Origin: CBDANW01 sp965197825 | Lineage (GTDB): Bacteria > Acidobacteriota > Vicinamibacteria > Marinacidobacterales > DATDRI01 | Assembly: GCA_965197825.1 (NCBI GenBank) | Contig: CBDANW010000003.1 | Coordinates: 868,001 to 932,000 of the forward strand | DNA: 64,000 nucleotides | Reading direction: 5' to 3' | Part shown: piece by piece, positions 45,992-55,526 of the stretch | Position numbering within the stretch: the first letter of the stretch is position 1 | Layout of the letters: each line of letters opens with the position of its first letter | Made by a program: the position numbers and the translations under genes | Notes under the pieces: model-generated | The model's database searches: none | Seen by the model: the letters and a program-made list of their open reading frames with translations, nothing else | Told to the model about the DNA's origin: nothing

Positions 45992-47362
45992 TTAAGGTTC
46001 GACGCTCTCCGGCGACGGGCTCCACTTGGGTGTCGTATTGTTTCCCACCGACGTCAGCCGCCGTTGATTGGAGCCGTCGCGATTCATGGTGAATGCCTGA
46101 GAGGACCCGGTGCGGGTGGATGTGAAAACGATGTGCAAACCGTTGGGTGACCAGGTGGGGCTTTCGTTACTGCCCCGACCGGTGGTCAGCTGCCGAACCT
46201 GCTGCGTTTCGAAATTGTAGACGACGATATCGAAGGGGCCGCGCTCGATGCGTGACGCCCAGGTGATCTCGCTAAAGGAGCGCGATGGCGACCACGACGG
46301 TGAGTCGTTGTAGGAACCCTCGTAAGAGATGCGCCTGAGATTCAACCCATCGCTGCCCATGACGTAGATCTGCGGAGCTCCGGCGCGATCCGATGTGAAC
46401 GCGATCTCGCGCCCGTTGGGCGACCAGCAGGGGGCGGTGTCAATGGAGGGATGGTTGGTGAGTCTTCTGAGACCGGATCCGTCGGTATTGACGACGTAGA
46501 TCTCGGAGTTGCCGTCACGGGTCGAAGTAAAAGCCATCTTGCTGCCGTCCGGCGACCAGGAAGGGGTGAAGGTCATGCCCGGTCCTTCCACCAGCGCTTC
46601 GCCGCGTGCTTCATTGATGAAGGCGATATGAAGATCGGGGCGGTTGTTTCGATAAGTGATGTATCCCAGCGCTTGCCCGTCGGGCGACCACGTGGGTGTG
46701 AGGTTAAGAGACGCGTTGGCGGTGAGAGGGCGCTGGTTCTGGCCGTCGTAGTCCATGACGTAGATCTCTTTGCTCTGCTCGCCTCTCCGGTCGGTGGAAA
46801 AGGCGATCTTCGTGCGCGCGACGCCGCGATAGTTGCCGGCCTGCAGCAGGATGTCGTCCGAAATGCGATGTGCCATGGCCCGCACGCCGGTAGCGGGCCC
46901 TTCGTAGCGTTTTCCGAAAACCATTTGCTGCGACTGAACCGCATAGAGCCGAACTTCGGAAACCAGGCGATTCTGCTGGATCTCCGCCGTTCCCACGACC
47001 AGGATGTCAGTCCCGATGGACTCCCACTGATAGTAGTCGATGGAAGAGGGGCTGATGTCTTCGCCGACGATCTTATAGAGGTGTTTAGGGACCAATCGAT
47101 AGATGGAGGCGTACTCGAGATCGTTCCACACCACGGTCGAAAGGACCTCGGAGGATTCGGTGGCAGCACTCCCACGCAGGGTAAACGTCGGTAGCGCCAT
47201 GTAGACTGGCCGACCCGGCCGCGCCACTTGGACATACCAATCCATGTCCTGCTGACCCTGTGGAATCGGTTGTGTCTGTTGAAATGGCCGGGATACTCCC
47301 AGCGTTGCGACTGATGCCAGAGCGATGAAACTCAGCAGTGCGACTTTCATGAATAGCCTCAA
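45992..47362 (-). CDS. tolB: Tol-Pal system beta-propeller protein TolB
   Basis: The protein has 456 residues with a signal peptide (KVALLSFIALASVATLG). An N-terminal alpha/beta domain (about 30-180) precedes a six-bladed propeller with repeated WSPDGxxxxFTSxRxGxxxIYVM units: TPTWSPDGQALGYI, TPSWSPDGSKMAFTS, APCWSPNGREIAFTS, SPTWSPNGLHIVFTS. Periplasmic; competes for Pal. In the middle of the minus-strand tol operon. Confidence 0.95.
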   Translation of the reverse strand: MRLFMKVALLSFIALASVATLGVSRPFQQTQPIPQGQQDMDWYVQVARPGRPVYMALPTFTLRGSAATESSEVLSTVVWNDLEYASIYRLVPKHLYKIVGEDISPSSIDYYQWESIGTDILVVGTAEIQQNRLVSEVRLYAVQSQQMVFGKRYEGPATGVRAMAHRISDDILLQAGNYRGVARTKIAFSTDRRGEQSKEIYVMDYDGQNQRPLTANASLNLTPTWSPDGQALGYITYRNNRPDLHIAFINEARGEALVEGPGMTFTPSWSPDGSKMAFTSTRDGNSEIYVVNTDGSGLRRLTNHPSIDTAPCWSPNGREIAFTSDRAGAPQIYVMGSDGLNLRRISYEGSYNDSPSWSPSRSFSEITWASRIERGPFDIVVYNFETQQVRQLTTGRGSNESPTWSPNGLHIVFTSTRTGSSQAFTMNRDGSNQRRLTSVGNNTTPKWSPSPESVEP

Positions 47363-48108
47363 TATGTATCCGAGTATTGGAATCGGAGATGCACACCCAC
47401 TCGGTCGCGTGGATAACTATTCGGCAACGGTGGCATCGGGTCCGCCAGGTAGACGGCTCGCGACGCGGCGCGATCGAGCACCGACAGGCCGCTCGATTGC
47501 TCGACCTCGACGTCGTGCACGCTGCCGTTCTTGAGAATCGTGAAGCGCACGATCACGATGGTGGTGCCGCGAACCGGTACGCGCTGCCAGTTGGCGCTGA
47601 TCCGGGCAAGCATCTGCTGCACGTAATAGGCGTACTCGAAGTCTTGATCGAAGGCGGAGCCTCCGCTGCCTCCGAGCCCCAAACCGGGCGTCTGGTTCGG
47701 GGCGCCGGAAGACTTGAGCTGTGCCGACTCGGCGCTCGCGGAATCCCGGCCGGTGAGCCCGGAGTCTGGTTTTTCCGGCGGTGGTTTTCTCGTCGTGGTC
47801 CGAGCGTCCGGCAGGGGCATCTGATCCCGCTCCTCCCTCGTCGGGCGGACCACTCGCGGGGCGTCCTCGGGCTCCGGGTCTTCCAGTTCAGGGCTGCTCG
47901 GGGCGGGACTTCCTCCCATTCCTTGTGTCGGTCCGGGAACCCCCGGCACGACCCACGCGATCCCTTGCGGCAGAAGAGAAGGCTCGGGGCCGAGCCGCGA
48001 CGCGATCATGACCAGGACGACAAGCGCGACGTGGAAAGCGGCGGACCACCAGAGCATCGTGCGAAACGGGTCTTGATACCCCTGCAGAGCGTGAACGGCG
48101 GCACCCAC
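47359..48108 (-). CDS. TolA/TonB-type energy transducer
   Basis: The protein has 249 residues. One N-terminal membrane helix (TMLWWSAAFHVALVVLVMIAS, about 17-38), a proline/glutamate-rich spanning region, and a TonB/TolA C-terminal domain (YVQQMLARISANWQRVPVRGTTIVIVRFTILKNGSVHDVEVEQSSGLSVLDRAASRAV). Between tolR and tolB, so it acts as TolA here even though the C-domain is TonB-like. Overlaps tolB by four bases. Confidence 0.9.
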   Translation of the reverse strand: MGAAVHALQGYQDPFRTMLWWSAAFHVALVVLVMIASRLGPEPSLLPQGIAWVVPGVPGPTQGMGGSPAPSSPELEDPEPEDAPRVVRPTREERDQMPLPDARTTTRKPPPEKPDSGLTGRDSASAESAQLKSSGAPNQTPGLGLGGSGGSAFDQDFEYAYYVQQMLARISANWQRVPVRGTTIVIVRFTILKNGSVHDVEVEQSSGLSVLDRAASRAVYLADPMPPLPNSYPRDRVGVHLRFQYSDTY

Positions 48109-48578
48109 TACTCTCGCTTCTCCTCCGGGTACACGTACACCAGACCGATGGCGTCCATACCCGCACGCTTCATGAGATCCATGATGGCGATAATCTGCTT
48201 ATAGCGAAGCTCCTCGTCGGCACGCAGGTAGGCGACGCGAATGCCTTGTAGCTCGACGGCATCGCGGACGCGTTGCTCGAGGAGCGCCACATTGACCGCC
48301 TTATTGTCGACGAACGTGCGACCTTCGGCGTCGATGGTCACGATCAGGCGTTCGCTGGCTTCGTCCGACCGGATCCCGGCGGCGGGGAGATTCACATCCA
48401 TGGCGCGAAGCAACATGGGGGCGGTGATCATGAAGATGATCAACAAGACCAGCACCACGTCGACGAACGGCGTGACGTTGATCTCCGACATGGCCTGGCT
48501 TGCGTGATGGCTACGCGAGCTGAAATACAGGTTGAGCGAGGAGCCTCCACCCTGTTGACCTTGTCCGCCTACCATCAT
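48108..48578 (-). CDS. tolR: TolR/ExbD family biopolymer transport protein
   Basis: The protein has 156 residues. The single helix carries the conserved Asp (SEINVTPFVDVVLVLLIIFMITAPML). The periplasmic domain follows (EGRTFVDNKAVNVALLEQRV). A short glycine/glutamine-rich N-terminus is unremarkable. Three bases separate it from tolQ. Confidence 0.93.
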   Translation of the reverse strand: MMVGGQGQQGGGSSLNLYFSSRSHHASQAMSEINVTPFVDVVLVLLIIFMITAPMLLRAMDVNLPAAGIRSDEASERLIVTIDAEGRTFVDNKAVNVALLEQRVRDAVELQGIRVAYLRADEELRYKQIIAIMDLMKRAGMDAIGLVYVYPEEKRE

Positions 48579-48581
48579 CGC

Positions 48582-49358
48582 TTACGTGAAGTTCCTTTCG
48601 ATGATCGACAGGTACTCGAGGGCGAAGTCGTCCATCTGGATCGACATCCCCTTCACCCAGTTGAGGAAATAGTTGTAGAAGATCACCGCGGGGATCGCCG
48701 CCGCCAGGCCCGCCGCCGTGGCAATGAGCGCCTCGCTCACCCCGGGGGCGACGACGCTGATATTCGCGGATTGCGTCGCGCCGATTCGCTGGAAGGCGTT
48801 CATTATTCCCCAGACCGTGCCGAACAAACCGATGAAGGGCGTCGCGCTGCCGGTGGTGGCAAGGAAGCCTAGTCGTTTCTCCAGGCGCGCCATCTCGGCA
48901 TTCGAAGCCCGCACCAGTGACCGAGCCACGCTGTCCAGACTCCTGATCTGCGACCCTTCCGCCTCCGGAGGCGGGCCGCCGCTCGTGCTTCCCTTCGCTC
49001 GAAGTTGATATCCAAGCTCATTGTAGCCCGACATGAACATGCCCACTAGGGGACTCGAACGCAGCTGATTGCAGATGGAATGCACTTCGGAGAACTTCTT
49101 ACTGCGGCGGAAAATCTCGAGAAAGGCCCGTGAATGAGATTCCGCGCGGCGCAGGACCATCCACTTGCTGAAGATGATGGCCCACGAGACTAGAGAAAAT
49201 GCAGCCAGGATGAGCAGGACCGCGATAGTCACGGGCCCTGCTTCGGCGACTAGCTGAAACGGGTCGAGGCCTTCCTGGGTCTGAAGGGGTGTGGCTGTGA
49301 TGTCCTGGATTGGCTCCAAGTGGCCTCCGACCACTATATGATGATGCGTGCAGGTCAC
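48582..49358 (-). CDS. tolQ: TolQ/ExbB/MotA family proton channel
   Basis: The protein has 258 residues with three membrane helices (about 40-60, 167-187, 208-230). ExbB motifs FLATTGSATPFIGLFGTVWGIMNAFQRIG and EALIATAAGLAAAIPAVIFYNYFLNWVKG are present. First gene of the tol operon. Some 240 bp upstream lies recN in the opposite orientation. Confidence 0.94.
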   Translation of the reverse strand: MTCTHHHIVVGGHLEPIQDITATPLQTQEGLDPFQLVAEAGPVTIAVLLILAAFSLVSWAIIFSKWMVLRRAESHSRAFLEIFRRSKKFSEVHSICNQLRSSPLVGMFMSGYNELGYQLRAKGSTSGGPPPEAEGSQIRSLDSVARSLVRASNAEMARLEKRLGFLATTGSATPFIGLFGTVWGIMNAFQRIGATQSANISVVAPGVSEALIATAAGLAAAIPAVIFYNYFLNWVKGMSIQMDDFALEYLSIIERNFT

Positions 49359-49599
49359 ACTACCACAAGGACTTGGGGCCTGTCAAAGAAAATGAACGTG
49401 TCCGCCTTCGCTATGGTTTCGGCGTAGCTTCGGCGTAGCTTCGGCGGACCGCCGGCGTCCTTTAGGACCGAGGTGGGCGGGGAGGGCGGCCGGTGGAATT
49501 TCGTCTCGATCCCAAAGGCAGCCAAAGGCTGACTGACGTGCCCCATCTTTCCGCGTGGGGAGCGGTGTGGTACATTGCTCGGGTAAACCAGATACCTTC

Positions 49600-51318
49600 A
49601 TGCTTTCTTGGATTCGCGTCCGCAATCTCGCCGTCATCGAAGAGCTCCAGGTCGATTTCGGGGCAGGTTTGAATCTCCTGACCGGCGAAACCGGAGCCGG
49701 CAAGACCATTCTCATCGATGCCCTCAATCTGATTCTGGGCGCGCGCGCTTCCACTGAGCTGGTTCGCACCGGAGCGGAGCAGGCATTTGTCGAGGCGGCC
49801 TTCGAGCTCGATGTGCTACCGCAGGCGCTGGTTCAGCGACTGAGTGAGGCCGGGATCGATACAGAAGGCTCTGAGATTCTGGTACGCCGCGAGCTTCCCG
49901 CCGGAAAAGCCGGCAAAGGCCGAGTCTCGGTGAACAGCGTGGCCGCTGCCGCGATGCTGCTCCGCGACATCGCGCCTTTCCTGGTAGATGTCCACGGACA
50001 GGGAGAGTCCGCCGCCCTGGCGAGGACCGAAGCCGGTCTGGAGCTTCTGGATCTCTCTGCCCGCACGCAGCGTCGCTTCGAGGACTATCAGGCCGAGAAG
50101 CAAGCGGTCCTCGACGCGTACCGCGGTCTCCTTGCGCTTGAGCAAGAAGAGGCCGGGCTTGCTGACGAGGCGCAAGACGCCGATAGCCGTCGTGAGTACC
50201 TGGCGTTTCAGCTCGAGGAGATCACCCGCACCAACCCCGAGCCGGGGGAGGACGAGTTGCTTCAGGAGGAGCGCCGGCTGCTGTCGCACGGGGAGCGGCT
50301 CCGCGCGCTCACCGAAGGTGCGTATGGGGCTCTCTACGAGGAAGAAGCCTCCGCCCTCGCCCGGCTGGCTCAGGTCTGGAAACAGGTCGAAGAGCTGGCG
50401 GAGATCGACGCACGCCTCACGCCGTTTCTCGCCGGCCGTGAAACCTTGGGGGCTCAGCTCGACGATCTGGCGCTCTTCCTCAGAGACTATCGGGGCCGGA
50501 TCGCATCGGCCCCGGGAAGACTCGATGAAGTGGAGCTGCGTCTGGCCGAGCTCGAGCGGTTGAAGAAGAAGTTCGGCGGCGACCTGCAAGCCGTGCTCGC
50601 ACACCGAGAGGAGTGCGAGAAGGGGTTGGCACGGCTTAAGGACTCGAGTCAGCTCCTCGGGGAGATCCACGAACAGAAGGGGAAGGCCGCCGCCCAGTAT
50701 CTCGCCGCCGCCCGCGCCCTCAGCAAACGCCGCAAGGTCGCGGCGAAGACCCTGCAAACGAACGTCGTCCGGGAGCTGCGGGGCCTGGCGATGGAAAAGG
50801 CCCGGTTCGCCATCGACGTCAGCAACTCCGAGGATGCCGAGCCGGAACGCGCCGCGTGGCGACCCACCGGTCTCGACGCGGTAGAGCTCCGCTTTTCGGC
50901 CAATCCCGGAGAGGATCTAAGGCCGCTTTCCCGGATCGCATCCGGAGGCGAGCTGTCCCGCTTCATGCTGGCGCTCAAGTCCGTGGCGGCCGGCGCCGGC
51001 GAGTCCAAGACACTGGTCTTCGACGAGGTGGACGCGGGGATCGGTGGTCGGGTAGCCGACGTGGTGGGGGAGAAGCTCAAGTCCCTCTCGCGCTCCCATC
51101 AGGTCATCTGCGTCACGCACCTTCCTCAAATCGCCAGCTTTGCTGATTCCCATTTTCGAATTGAAAAATCCGAGGAGCGCGGGCGGACCCACACCAGCGT
51201 CCGGCCGCTTGACCGAAAGGGCCGCGTCGACGAGATTGCAAGGATGCTGGCGGGCTCGGAGGTGACCGAAAGCGCCAGGAAACACGCGGAAGCCCTGGTC
51301 GCGGCCAAGAGGAGTTAA
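49600..51318 (+). CDS. recN: DNA repair ATPase RecN
   Basis: The protein has 572 residues from the ATG at 49600, where the conserved MLSWIRVRNLAVIEELQVDF begins. It has Walker A LLTGETGAGKTILIDALNLILGARAS, a long coiled-coil middle (about 160-370), and the SMC-like C-terminal ASGGELSRFMLALKSV and KTLVFDEVDAGIGGRVADVVG and ICVTHLPQIASFAD. Holds DNA ends together in recombinational repair. Lies divergent from tolQ. Confidence 0.96.
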   Translation: MLSWIRVRNLAVIEELQVDFGAGLNLLTGETGAGKTILIDALNLILGARASTELVRTGAEQAFVEAAFELDVLPQALVQRLSEAGIDTEGSEILVRRELPAGKAGKGRVSVNSVAAAAMLLRDIAPFLVDVHGQGESAALARTEAGLELLDLSARTQRRFEDYQAEKQAVLDAYRGLLALEQEEAGLADEAQDADSRREYLAFQLEEITRTNPEPGEDELLQEERRLLSHGERLRALTEGAYGALYEEEASALARLAQVWKQVEELAEIDARLTPFLAGRETLGAQLDDLALFLRDYRGRIASAPGRLDEVELRLAELERLKKKFGGDLQAVLAHREECEKGLARLKDSSQLLGEIHEQKGKAAAQYLAAARALSKRRKVAAKTLQTNVVRELRGLAMEKARFAIDVSNSEDAEPERAAWRPTGLDAVELRFSANPGEDLRPLSRIASGGELSRFMLALKSVAAGAGESKTLVFDEVDAGIGGRVADVVGEKLKSLSRSHQVICVTHLPQIASFADSHFRIEKSEERGRTHTSVRPLDRKGRVDEIARMLAGSEVTESARKHAEALVAAKRS

Positions 51319-51346
51319 GAGTTAAAGTTTTACTTTAGGATTTATC

Positions 51347-52693
51347 GTGCAACTGCCGGATAAACAAAACGGATCGCAGCGCTACTTCATCGACACGTGG
51401 GGCTGCCAGATGAATGTCCACGACTCGGAGAAGATCGCGGGAAGTCTGCGGCAGCTTGGTTACGTTCGCGCGAGCACCGAACAGGAAGCGGATCTCATCA
51501 TCCTCAATACGTGCAGCGTGCGGGAAAAGGCGCAGGAAAAAGTCTTCAACCGCCTCGGACGACTGAACATTCTCAAGAAGACCAAGCGGCTCATCATCGG
51601 AGTCGCGGGTTGTGTGGCACAGCAAGAGGGCGAAGCCGTCCTTGCGCGCGCACCCTACGTCGACTTCGTTCTGGGAACGCAGAGCCTGGTGATGCTTCCC
51701 GAAATCGTGCGGCGTGTTCGGGATCGCGGAGAGAAGGCCGTCGAGATCGGCCGTCACCCGGAGAACCTCGATTTCCCACCGGAGCAAATCGACCGCGTCG
51801 CCGGCGTCAAAGCCTTCAGCACCATCATGGAAGGTTGCGACAACTTCTGTTCGTTTTGCATCGTTCCCTTCACTCGGGGCCGAGAACGATGCCGGGCGCT
51901 CGAAGACATCGTTGCCGAGGCGGAGCTCATGGCCCGCGACGGCGTGAAGGAAATCCAACTCCTCGGCCAGAACGTCAACTCCTATGTCGATCTACGCCGG
52001 GGCCGCTCCTTTGCGGAGCTGCTGGACGCCGTAGACGCCGTAGAAGGCATTGAACGCATTCGGTTTACTAGTCCCCACCCCAAAGACTTCGACCGGCCGT
52101 TGATGGAGCGCTTCCGCGATCTGGCGAAGCTCTGCCCCCACATGCACCTGCCCCTTCAGTCCGGCTCGACGTCCGTGCTCTCGAGAATGAAGCGTGGCCA
52201 CACTCGTGAAGAGTATCTGGACAAAGTGGCCGCCATCCGGTCGCTGGTTCCCGACATCGCGCTTTCGACCGATCTCATCGTGGGGTTTCCGGGGGAGACG
52301 GACGAGGAGTTCGAGGACACCCTGACACTGGTGCAGGCCGTTGGTTACGACAGCATGTACTCCTTCAAGTACTCGCCCCGCCCTTACACTTCTGCCGAGC
52401 GCGAGCTTCCCGACGATGTGCCCCCCGAAGTGAAATCAGAGCGTCTGGCTCGACTCCAGGAGATGCAACACCGCATCCAACTCCGGAAGAACCTCGACCA
52501 AGTCGGCCGGACGCTAGAAGTTTTGGCTGATGGTGTCAGCAAGAAGTCGGCGGGAGACCTTTCAGGAAGAAGCGCACACAACCACGTCGTCAATTTCGAG
52601 GGGGAAGCGAGGTCGATAGGGCGACTCATCGACGTTCGCATCACTCAAGCCTGGCCGAACAGCCTTTTTGGAGAGTCAACAACCTCGTTTTAG
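51347..52693 (+). CDS. miaB: tRNA-2-methylthio-N6-dimethylallyladenosine synthase
   Basis: The protein has 448 residues, GTG start. The N-terminal UPF0004 cluster cysteines are in YFIDTWGCQMNVHDSE, LNTCSVREKAQEKV and VAGCVAQQEGE. The radical-SAM motif is CDNFCSFCIVPFTRGRERCR (Cx3Cx2C). A C-terminal TRAM domain closes the protein. Modifies A37 of tRNAs reading UNN codons by adding a methylthio group to isopentenyladenosine. Confidence 0.97.
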   Translation: MQLPDKQNGSQRYFIDTWGCQMNVHDSEKIAGSLRQLGYVRASTEQEADLIILNTCSVREKAQEKVFNRLGRLNILKKTKRLIIGVAGCVAQQEGEAVLARAPYVDFVLGTQSLVMLPEIVRRVRDRGEKAVEIGRHPENLDFPPEQIDRVAGVKAFSTIMEGCDNFCSFCIVPFTRGRERCRALEDIVAEAELMARDGVKEIQLLGQNVNSYVDLRRGRSFAELLDAVDAVEGIERIRFTSPHPKDFDRPLMERFRDLAKLCPHMHLPLQSGSTSVLSRMKRGHTREEYLDKVAAIRSLVPDIALSTDLIVGFPGETDEEFEDTLTLVQAVGYDSMYSFKYSPRPYTSAERELPDDVPPEVKSERLARLQEMQHRIQLRKNLDQVGRTLEVLADGVSKKSAGDLSGRSAHNHVVNFEGEARSIGRLIDVRITQAWPNSLFGESTTSF

Positions 52694-52706
52694 CCACTAA
52701 AGGTTG

Positions 52707-52736
52707 TTGACATTCACTCTCACCCCCCGCTATATT
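52707..52736 (+). promoter_or_regulatory. Candidate sigma-70 promoter for the DUF151/parAB genes
   Basis: TTGACA at 52707-52712 and TATATT at 52731-52736 are 18 bp apart, an excellent match to a vegetative promoter. It starts 14 bp after the miaB stop codon. The mRNA start would be near 52743. Confidence 0.7.
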
Positions 52737-52777
52737 GTGTGTTACAAGAAATCCATCTAGGGGTAGGGAGGTCAGTA

Positions 52778-53263
52778 ATGGAAATCGAGATGACCATCAA
52801 AGGTTTGATGATCGATCCCATTACGAACATGCCCATCGTCATTCTCAAGGACAAGGAAGGCAATCGCATTCTTCCGATTTGGGTCGGCATCTTCGAAGCC
52901 AACGCGATCGCCCTTCAAATTGAAAATATTTCTACTCCGCGCCCGATGACCCATGACCTCTTGAAGAACGTCTTGGGGGATCTCGAAGCCAACGTCCAGA
53001 AGATCGTGGTCTGTGAGCTGAAGGACAACACCTTCTACGCGATGATCTACCTCGATCGGGAAGGCAAGCTCATCGGCGTGGACGCGCGGCCCAGCGACGC
53101 CATCGCCCTGGCGCTTCGAACCAAATCTCCTATCTATGTCGAGGAGAGCGTCGTGGAGGGGGCCAAGGGAATGGATCTGGCGAAGGAAACGACAGACTCC
53201 GAGAAGCTTCAGAAGTGGCTAGAGGGCCTCAATCCCGAGGATCTCGGCAAGTACAAGATGTAA
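52778..53263 (+). CDS. Bifunctional nuclease family protein (DUF151)
   Basis: The protein has 161 residues from the ATG at 52778. DUF151 landmarks are IWVGIFEANAIALQIENISTPRPMTHDLLKNVL near 38 and IGVDARPSDAIALALRTKSPIYVEE near 103. Homologues are called bifunctional nucleases in plants; in bacteria the role is unclear. First gene of a run with parA and parB, and it has its own promoter. Confidence 0.88.
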   Translation: MEIEMTIKGLMIDPITNMPIVILKDKEGNRILPIWVGIFEANAIALQIENISTPRPMTHDLLKNVLGDLEANVQKIVVCELKDNTFYAMIYLDREGKLIGVDARPSDAIALALRTKSPIYVEESVVEGAKGMDLAKETTDSEKLQKWLEGLNPEDLGKYKM

Positions 53264-53279
53264 CAACAGGAGTCGAATC

Positions 53280-54041
53280 TTGGCTACCGTAATCACCATC
53301 GCCAACCAAAAAGGGGGAGTAGGCAAGACCACGACCGCCGTGAACCTGGCGGCCGCCCTGGCACTCAAGAGCCAGCCTACCCTCATCATCGACATGGATC
53401 CGCAATCCAACACGTCCATGTCCCTCGTCGATCTAGAGGAGCTAAAGCTCTCCGTGTACGAGGCTCTCGTGGAGCCGTCGCTCCAGTTGCGGGACGCCAT
53501 TTGTAAGACGCCCGTCGAGAACCTGGACTTGATTCCCGCCAAGATCTCGCTCGCGAAACTGGAGAGCAAGCTTCTCGGGGAAATGGACGGGCATTTCCGG
53601 CTGCGGGATCGATTGCAGACACTCCGTAGCCACTACCAGTACATCATCATCGATACCCCGCCCACGCTCGGGCTCATTACGGTGAACGCGCTCGTGGCGG
53701 CGTCCCATCTGCTGATACCCATTCAGTCGTCGTACTACGCGCTCGAAGGAGCGGGCGACCTGCTTGAGACCATGGACAAGGTCAGGTCCCGCCCCAATCC
53801 CGATCTGCGCCTCCTGGGTGTTCTGATCACATTGCACGACAAACGCACGACGCTGTCTCGTGACGTCCAGAAGAAGATCAGGGAGAGCTTTGGTGAGAAG
53901 GTCTTCAAGACCGTGATCAACAAGAACGTTCGACTCGAAGAGAGCCCGGCTCACAAGGAAGCTATCTTCACGTACGCTCCTCGCTCGCGAGGGGCCTATG
54001 AGTACTACAGTCTTTCAGAAGAGGTGATCGCGCGTGTCTAG
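53280..54041 (+). CDS. parA: Chromosome-partitioning ATPase ParA
   Basis: The protein has 253 residues from a TTG start. The deviant Walker A is IANQKGGVGKTTTAVNLAAALA near 7-28, then IIDMDPQSNTSMSLVD and IIIDTPPTLGLITVNALVAASH. Typical short chromosomal Soj/ParA with no N-terminal DNA-binding domain. Its stop (TAG) overlaps parB. Confidence 0.95.
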   Translation: MATVITIANQKGGVGKTTTAVNLAAALALKSQPTLIIDMDPQSNTSMSLVDLEELKLSVYEALVEPSLQLRDAICKTPVENLDLIPAKISLAKLESKLLGEMDGHFRLRDRLQTLRSHYQYIIIDTPPTLGLITVNALVAASHLLIPIQSSYYALEGAGDLLETMDKVRSRPNPDLRLLGVLITLHDKRTTLSRDVQKKIRESFGEKVFKTVINKNVRLEESPAHKEAIFTYAPRSRGAYEYYSLSEEVIARV

Positions 54042-54861
54042 GAAAGCGGGTTTACCCAGTTCGGTACGGCTGCGTCATTTCGATCAAGAGATGCACTTCG
54101 TCGAAGAGCTCGGTGCGCGGGAAGGGACATCAATCGGTAGGATGGTACCCATGCATCAGATCGAGCCGAACCCCCATCAGCCGCGACAGCACATGGGAGA
54201 TCTCACGGAGCTGACCGCATCCATTCGAGAGAAGGGAATCATCCAACCGCTCGTGGTGCGCCGACTCGGGGAGAAGTTTCAGATCATCTCGGGCGAGCGG
54301 CGGTATCAGGCCGCCATGCAGGCGGGTCTCACCGAACTCCCTTGTGTGGAAAGGGATGTGGATGACCGAGAGACCGTCGAGCTCGCGCTGGTAGAGAACA
54401 TCCAACGGAAGGATTTGACCCCCTTCGAGGAGGCGGGAGCCCTGGGGCACCTGGCTTCCTCGTATGGTTACACGCACGAATCGCTAGCCACGCGGCTAGG
54501 GAAGTCCAGGACCACGATCACGGAGATGCTGACCCTGAACGGCATGCCGGATGAGGTCAAGAACCTATGTCGGCTCGCCGACATTAGCTCTAAGTCATTG
54601 CTTTTACAGGTAGTTAGGCAAGACTCGCTCGAGAAAATGCTAGCCCTGGTCGAGCACATTTCGAAGGAAGGGCTGAGCCGAGATCAGGCTCGCCGAGCGG
54701 TCCGGGCTCCGACCCGAGGCCGACCGGAGAACTTTACGTTCAAGTACGGACCCAGGGGTAGCCCGTTCCGCCTCCAACTCATGTTCCGCAAGCCGAAAGT
54801 CGAGAAGCACGAGGTCATTCGGGTCCTGCGGCGCATCCTTGGGGAGCTCGAGAGCTCCTGA
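54034..54861 (+). CDS. parB: Chromosome-partitioning protein ParB
   Basis: The protein has 275 residues from a GTG start. The CTPase/nuclease-like domain has IEPNPHQPRQHMGDLTELTASIREKGIIQPLVVR, SGERRYQAAMQAGLTELPC and ETVELALVENIQRKDLTPFEEAGALGHL, followed by an HTH (YTHESLATRLGKSRTTITEMLTL). No parS site is obvious in the window. Confidence 0.95.
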   Translation: MSRKAGLPSSVRLRHFDQEMHFVEELGAREGTSIGRMVPMHQIEPNPHQPRQHMGDLTELTASIREKGIIQPLVVRRLGEKFQIISGERRYQAAMQAGLTELPCVERDVDDRETVELALVENIQRKDLTPFEEAGALGHLASSYGYTHESLATRLGKSRTTITEMLTLNGMPDEVKNLCRLADISSKSLLLQVVRQDSLEKMLALVEHISKEGLSRDQARRAVRAPTRGRPENFTFKYGPRGSPFRLQLMFRKPKVEKHEVIRVLRRILGELESS

Positions 54862-54895
54862 AGCGGATTTTCACAACTTTTCCACACTTCACATC

Positions 54896-54924
54896 TTGAC
54901 ACGCAGGTAATCTTCTGCTAATTT
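54896..54924 (+). promoter_or_regulatory. Candidate sigma-70 promoter upstream of the RodZ-like remnant
   Basis: TTGACA at 54896-54901 and TAATTT at 54919-54924 with a 17-bp spacer, directly after parB. The gap 54862-55076 otherwise holds no gene I can support. Confidence 0.55.
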
Positions 54925-55076
54925 CGCAGCTAGAAGCTGAACGCGGTGACTGTCGCGGGCCGTTCTCCCTCGGGCAAGCGTCGCGCCACGCAATGAACTA
55001 ATTAATAACTCACGAGCCTTCATCGAGTTCCCCCTCTTCGCCCACCCGAGAGGGAGAAAGAGGAGGGAAGGGGACA

Positions 55077-55420
55077 ATTCCTCAAAAACCTCCGCGAATA
55101 GAAGAATCTGAACCTCAGGCGAGTCGCCGACGAGACTCGGATCACGAGCTTTTTACCTGGCCGGGATCGAGGAGGAGCAGTTCGACCGATTCCCGGGTAA
55201 ATTCTATTTCAACAGCTTCACGAAACAGTACGCGCGATTGTTGGGCCTGGATCCGATGGAAGTGGCCACGGATCTCGAGTTCGCGTACGACGCTTGGGAG
55301 ATGAAGCATCAGCCGCCGGCAACCGCGAGGGTCTTTCCCCAACCGATGGGAGTCTCCTCGGGTTGCTGCACGCGCGACCCAAGGGCGAGCCCTCGGAAAT
55401 CTAGTCCACCCGCTAAACGT
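55077..55420 (+). pseudogene. RodZ-like helix-turn-helix protein remnant
   Basis: One frame gives GQFLKNLRE, an in-frame TAG, KNLNLRRVADETRITS, then after removal of one T from a T5 run near 55150 the other frame gives FYLAGIEEEQFDRFPGKFYFNSFTKQYARLLGLDPMEV. These are the XRE-like N-terminal domain motifs of RodZ, a cytoskeletal protein linking MreB to the membrane. The membrane helix and periplasmic part are missing and I see no start codon. Either a pseudogene or a region with sequencing errors. Confidence 0.65.
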
Positions 55421-55526
55421 CAAGAAGAAGCGCGCGTTTCTGCCACTTCGTGTAACGTCCGGAACACAAGGTGCGCATTCCCTGTGCTATAGTGCGATCG
55501 TTGAAGTTTATTCGAAAGGATCGCGA

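Noticed and set aside
53280..55076. parS centromere and replication origin near parAB
   Set aside because: I looked for TGTTTCACGTGAAACA and saw none; one DnaA-box-like TTTCCACAC near 54888 is not enough for an origin.
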